Source: Chara braunii (lineage: Eukaryota; Streptophyta; Charophyceae; Charales; Characeae). Taken from it: a DNA stretch of 22,663 bases. Of the stretch, positions 18,268 to 22,663 are shown piece by piece. Within the stretch, counting starts at the first letter, position 1. Each line of letters begins with the position of its first letter. The notes under the pieces were generated by a model. The model was not told where the DNA came from. It did no database searches and worked only from the letters and a program-made list of their open reading frames with translations. Position numbers and translations under genes: made by a program. The stretch is taken from positions 778,667 to 801,329 of the forward strand of contig BFEA01000408.1 of NCBI GenBank assembly GCA_003427395.1, given 5' to 3'.

Positions 18268-20388
18268 TTATCCGTCCTTCTCCGCCATCACGTAATCCGT
18301 GTCAGTCTTCTTCGATGTAGACCCTCTTGCCAACTTGGTGGCTGCCACCCTTACGGGTGTGGTCGCCATATCCCCCTCAAAAGTTATCTTGATGATTTGG
18401 ATCCTGACCGACTCCTTTCCTTTACTCGGCTTTACTCTCCTTGCTTCGACATTCTCCTTCATCGAAGGGAACATCGATACATCTCCCAGATCATCTGCCC
18501 ACTTGACGTACTTGCGGTCGTCAAGCACGACAAGTCCCTCATCTATTGCCCGTTTGAGGTCCGGGCAATCTCTCTTGATATGATCATCTCCTCTACAGTA
18601 GACGCAAGAGTTCCTGGGAGTGGGTGGCCTGTCGTGTGCGCCTTTGGAGGTCGAACCTCTCGCTGCTCTGGTGTGAGGGGACTTCGGATACGGTTCTGCA
18701 GAAGCGTCATATCCCCCTTTCTCATTCCTGCCGCGCGAATCATTGCGGCGGTCTCCGTGCTCGTATCGCCCGCGTGAATCATCACATCGGTCTCCTCGGT
18801 CGTATCGCCCGCATGAATCATCACGCCGGTCTCCTCCGTCGTACCGCCCGCGTGAATCATCACGTCGGTCTCCTCGGTCGTATCGCCCGCGTCAATCATC
18901 GGGTCGATCCCCTCTCTCATATATGCCGCCCCTGTATCCGACCCGGTCCGATCTCTCATATCTACCATCCCTGTATCCGTCTCGCCGGCCCTGATCCGAC
19001 TCCCACCGGCCTCGAGAGTCACTTCTGCCCCCATCAGTCTCATAGCGAGGGCTACATGAGAAGTCATCTAGTCTCCTAGCACGCCCATACATCTCGCGAG
19101 TCCTACGGTCCCGGTCTATCTCATCATCCCTACGCCGCCATGACTCATCGTCTCTCCCCCTTTCCCTTGCACGATAAATCGTTCGAGGATTTCTATCCTC
19201 GACACTGCTCCAGGAATCAGTGTTCCTCCGGTCCCAGCGAAGTGAATAGGGCCCTCCAGGTTTGTCCCGGTAGGCCGTGACCCCTGTGGCGGTCAAAATC
19301 TCTGTAACCTGTCTTGTCAATCCCTTTACCATGTCCCTTATCTCCTTCACTTCCTCAACCACGGCTTCATTCTTTTCCGACCAGGGATAGTCTTTGAAAT
19401 CAGGGCATCTATCGGTGGCGTACTCCTTATAGAGAGAGAAATCACGCCTCCTCATTCCCCTCCATAGCAAGTCTTTGTAGCCATCTGCCTGTACCTTTAT
19501 CGCGACCTTTAAAACTTCTGGGAAGTCAAGCTTGTCGCGCGGAAGATCTCTAAGTATACTCTTTTGTCTACCTTTGGACAGGTGTCCGATGAAGATAGTA
19601 CAGCGCTCGACCTCTGAGATCTTCCTCTTCTTCATCACCACGTCGAAGATCTTCTGGAAACGCATCCCAAATGCCCGTACACTCTCATCCTTATCTTGAG
19701 TCATCGTTTCAAGGTCCTTGATGGAGTACTTGTTATCCTCCAACTTGTAAAGTTGTAGGAGGTTTTTTTTGTACGTCCATTTTTCATCCTTGGGTCGGGC
19801 TTCCTTAACTTCCTTGCCGAGGCTTGGGTCCACATTAAATAGGAAGTTCTCTATAATCTCTTCCTCCGACCACTGACTTCGGCTGGCGTGAAGTTCCCAC
19901 TTCTCGGGATATTCTGTAATGCCATAGCCCCTGAAAATAGGAGGCTCCGAGGCCTTGTGCGTAATAATATAGCGATCCTTACTCTCGTAAGGGAGCGAAT
20001 GTGACTCCGCGGTCTGGGGGTCGAAGACTCGCCTGGGCGGCGCTCTATCTCTGTCTCTTTCCCTCCAATAGGAATCCCTCGAACTCTCTCTCCAGTCGTC
20101 CCTGTGCCTATCCGCCATGGTCTCCCTCCGCTCATACTCGGGGGATCGTTGTCTCGTCGCTTTTTGTCGTCCGCTCGAGGTTCCTGTCTTCAGAGCCTCC
20201 TGCGGCTCTGTCACAACCGGCTCGCCCATTACGTCGGGCTCTCCAACATTGGTCTGGTCAGCCTATCTCAGCGGTGCTTCCCGCCTAATTCGTTCCTTCA
20301 GATCCCTCAGAGCTCGGTCGGGCGATGTCCTGTACTCCTCTCCTGTTTCGGCCGTGGTTGGTTGTGGCCCCATAGTGTCTAGTTCCAT
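18268..20388 (-). pseudogene. gag: Gag polyprotein (nucleocapsid with CCHC zinc knuckle), interrupted
   Basis: Gag would form the particle that packages element RNA. One frame runs from an ATG at 20388 to a TAA at 18268-18270, about 706 codons. A TAG at 20263-20265 and a TGA at 18892-18894 interrupt it. After a very charged N-terminus comes a capsid-like helical region (about 20050-19300) with PPIFRGYG..EYPEKWELH and DESVRAFGMRFQKIFD phrases typical of retrotransposon gag. Next is an Arg/Asp/Gly-rich repeat tail. A zinc knuckle C-x2-C-x4-H-x4-C lies at 18606-18565. The TGA lies in the last of four near-identical 39-bp repeats. The others have TCA there, so it is a one-base change. Identification as Gag is firm; the exact start is a guess. 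Confidence 0.85.
18763..18918 (-). repeat. 39-bp tandem repeat coding for RYDRGDR-type peptides in Gag
   Basis: Four units start at 18763, 18802, 18841 and 18880 in exact 39-bp steps, each coding 13 residues of the pattern RYDxGDRxDDSxG. The region upstream in Gag carries related YRxGxYERGDR units. An Arg-rich tail of this kind is expected to bind RNA. The fourth unit carries the premature TGA. Confidence 0.9.
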
Positions 20389-21640
20389 AGGCCACCAGAT
20401 GATGTAGTTGGGCTCTCACGCCGGGCGTTACATCCCGGACCTATGACAGTTGTCGCAGACCGGACCTGGGACAAAAACCGCCGCCCGGATTAGTTTCCTC
20501 GTCACGGTTCGCGTCCACCTTCAATCCTAGCTCTCGACTGCCCCGATTACCACCACCAGTACTCCGTTCCGGTCGCGGATCTCGTGCTCTGCCTCTATCC
20601 CAAGAATCCCTGTGTCTAGGTAAACTTCTCCTTCGGGATCGGCCAACAAGGTCGTGCCTCTCCGGATCTGCAGTACACCCATGACAGGGTCTCTACTCTT
20701 GCGGCAGATCGCGGTCCCAAGCCTAACCAATGTCTCATGATCAGTGCCCCTCAAGAGCCTTCATGCGTCTATCTCCGACCTCCTTGCTAGGTCTCTTAGC
20801 CCGTCCTGAATCGGGTAGCCTGCTGAAGGTGGAAGCTCTCCTCGTACTACCATCCAAAAGTCGCTCGCCGACCTTTCTGACCTCCACTTTCTTTCCAAGA
20901 GCTTCGAACCTCCATTTCTCCTTCTTTAACTCCCAGACGACTATGAGGTCATATGTCTAGTACCTGAGGTAACTCAGTGCTATAACCAGTCGTAACCTCA
21001 TCGCCGACAGCTCCAATAGGTCATAGAATGTCTCAAAGTCCTCCTTATCTCCACTATCCTCTATGGCCTCTAAAGTCTTTATCGATTCTTTCTAGTACCG
21101 ATCATGAGCGGCTAGCACCCTGAGTATTGCTCCGTCTGTTACAACTCTCCCTAACTCTCCGGCTTTCCTGGATTCGCTTATCTTTAACCTCGCAGCCTCT
21201 CTGGTGGTCTCGTACCATGCCCTTATCCGAGACCGCCCTTCGAAAGGTGTCACTCAGAGTACGTATTTTATCCTTTGCCCTCCTTCTATTCCAATCCAAA
21301 GTCCTGTCCCCCTAGCCTCACGCAGCGCACGGCGGACACACTCTGCCTCCTCAACTATGCACAGTCTGGTATGGAGCTGGAGCTCTATGATCACTAATAC
21401 CAACGGTCCGTCTAGTCTCCCTACCACATGCAATGAGTACCGATCCGTCGTGTGTAGTGCAGTCTCGCTCATGTCCTGTCGCTGCCCTCCTGCGTTTCCT
21501 TGTCCTCCGTCGACTCGCCCTCTCCAGACCTCTCCCTACGTGATACGCTCCTAGCTTTTACCCTCTCCTGAAAATCTGATCTCCACACCTGGATAATCTC
21601 TCTTTCCTCCCTAAACAAACTCTCTAACTCTCTCGTCACG
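20389..21640 (-). pseudogene. Decayed leader region with possible extra ORF upstream of Gag
   Basis: Three stretches on the minus strand read like protein: 21657-21469 (charged, helical), about 21472-20760 (with EDFETFYDLLELSAMRLRL, broken by stops near 21254, 21088 and 20957), and 20754-20527 (with LADPEGEVYLDTG). The last is in the Gag phase and, through four stops, leads to a CDNC pair and then to the Gag ATG. The second stretch is in another phase from the other two, so at least two frame changes are present. I recognise no domain. It could be an N-terminal extension of Gag or a separate leader ORF. Confidence 0.4.
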
Positions 21641-21641
21641 A

Positions 21642-22663
21642 TGTCAGGCGGCCACAAGCAGTGCGCCGCCTCAAATCTACGGTTTTCGGACTTAGGCGCA
21701 AAGACGAGTCTGAGTTTTGACGGTACTCTGGTTAGACCAGGCAGCGGAAATTAGGGGAGCTCAGGGCGCTCTTGATTTTGGGCGCGCTGAACCTTACGGG
21801 TAACCTTCAAAGATGGCAAGATGAGTGGTCGCGCTCGGCACATCAACGGACAGTCTTTTCCGGCCGTTCAGAGGGGTCGACCCGGATTCGCCTGCCGCGG
21901 AGAGGTATCGCGGGAACTGACCTCGCAACCCCCTTTTTGGCGGCATACGACCAGGGACGAACTGAGGCCTCAATTTTTTGTCTATTTTAGTACCATAATT
22001 AAAGATGGGGAAGAGGGATTACGACCAGTAGGGGAGAAGGGAAAAACATAATATCCCTTAATTTCTTTATTTTTTACGGCATTTAATTCGAGGGGGAATA
22101 CCCTTGTTATTTTATGTTCCCGGCAATGAAATTAAAAACATAGAAAAAAAGATTAAAAATTGTAGAAGAGAAAAGAAACAAAAGGAATTCGGCCATTTAT
22201 TTAAACTTTCTCGGAATTTTATTTTGGGATCTTACGGCTAATTTACTATTTCCAACAATAGAATTAAGGGAAGGGAAGAATGATGAAAAATGATGAAAGG
22301 GACGGGAACCCATGAGTATTAGGAGGTTGGCCTAATTTCGCCTCGGTTACCCGCCGTTAGCTCTAACCCCGGATTGAACATTTTCCCCGGATTTTAACAG
22401 TGTTCAATACTGCCGATGGTCGGGGTTCCCTGCGTCACTTTCGCTGGTTTGCTTGATTACTAACACTACCGTTGTTGGGACGTTCTGAGAGCGGGAGACA
22501 CATGGGCAGGTGCTACCTTGGGTCGACCATGGTGTTTGGTTCGGTACGGATATGAGGCTTGTTACGGAGTGGCTACGTCCTACGGTGTCTGACGTGCTTC
22601 AGGTACGGTATGGGCTTGGTGACACCTGTTTCACTACGGTGACTTATTTTCAGGTTTGGGACA
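21642..22663 (+). repeat. Right inverted arm of the retroelement (runs off the window)
   Basis: The core at 21642-21806 is the inverted partner of 13603-13764. Outward are a GC-rich part, an AT-rich zone (about 21970-22300) with counterparts in the left arm, and from about 22500 units such as TTATTTTCAGGTTTGGGA. These last are the reverse complement of the left minisatellite unit. Distances from the inner core end to each zone are similar on both sides (about 500 bp to the centre of the AT-rich zone, about 850 bp to the minisatellite). Confidence 0.7.

Larger units (their letters stand above)
12230..22663 (-). mobile_element. Decayed Ty3/gypsy-type retroelement between inverted arms
   Basis: The minus strand carries, in order, a possible leader ORF, Gag, protease, reverse transcriptase, RNase H and integrase, which is the Ty3/gypsy order. 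The ends are not direct LTRs that I can find. Instead both sides carry the same series (155-bp core, AT-rich zone, minisatellite) in inverted orientation, and the right arm runs off the window. The body between the arm cores is about 7.9 kb. Many nonsense codons show that this copy cannot make full proteins unaided. No target-site duplication, primer-binding site or polypurine tract was identified with confidence. Confidence 0.8.

Noticed and set aside
18543-19079. Frames of 150-174 codons on both strands with TTEETDVMIHAG or SHRSPRSYRP repeats
   Set aside because: They are out-of-phase readings of the 39-bp repeat inside Gag.
13814-20388. Reassigned stop codons (TAA/TAG as Gln, as in some algae and ciliates)
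   Set aside because: TGA also appears at positions that look like Arg, all three stops are used, and every stop is one C-to-T step from a sense codon. Decay explains this more simply.
12930-22663. The arms as ordinary LTRs
   Set aside because: The matching copies are inverted, not direct. I looked for a direct copy of the left arm upstream of Gag and did not find one.

Overview
The window looks like accessory nuclear DNA of a eukaryote. It has long di-nucleotide microsatellites, a U6 snRNA-like fragment, small inverted-repeat elements and a large Ty3/gypsy-type retroelement. I see no bacterial operons, ribosome binding sites or complete host gene. The lineage is not fixed by the sequence. 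The style of the reverse transcriptase and of the charged Gag, together with the microsatellite load, reminds me of charophyte green algae such as Chara, but this is a weak impression and not a result.

Positions 1-12200 are non-coding mosaic. The recognisable items are two hammerhead-ribozyme cores (about 2311-2395 and 5400-5465), each lying close to CT/GT or CA/GA microsatellites. There are two copies of a tiny GGTCCCACTTG-ended inverted-repeat element (3504-3588 and 7537-7598), a 125-bp hairpin (4025-4149), and a cluster of diverged repeat copies in both orientations cut up by microsatellites (4424-5385). A U6 snRNA-like relic lies on the minus strand (6655-6757). A CG-rich, promoter-like stretch lies near 8960-9260, and a 72-bp tandem repeat near 11160-11400. 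Many open frames here come only from the microsatellites.

Positions 12230-22663 hold one large decayed element read on the minus strand. Gag and protease share one frame (20388 to 17239). Reverse transcriptase, RNase H and integrase follow in the -1 frame (to 13814). The join has a textbook -1 frameshift signal: a U UUU UUA heptamer in the right phase, an 8-nt spacer and a GC-rich hairpin. Sixteen nonsense codons interrupt the two frames, but I find no other frame change over about 6.5 kb. Upstream of Gag are decayed frames that may be an extra leader ORF.

The element is not flanked by recognisable direct LTRs. It lies between diverged inverted arms: a gap-free 155-bp core about 82% identical by hand alignment (13603-13764 versus 21642-21806), then an AT-rich zone, then a roughly 30-bp GAACCTGAAA-type minisatellite, in the same order outward on both sides and in opposite orientation. 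A gag-pol element with a DDE integrase and long inverted ends is the most unusual structure here. The competing explanation is a second, truncated copy of the element's 5' end in inverted orientation at the 3' side.
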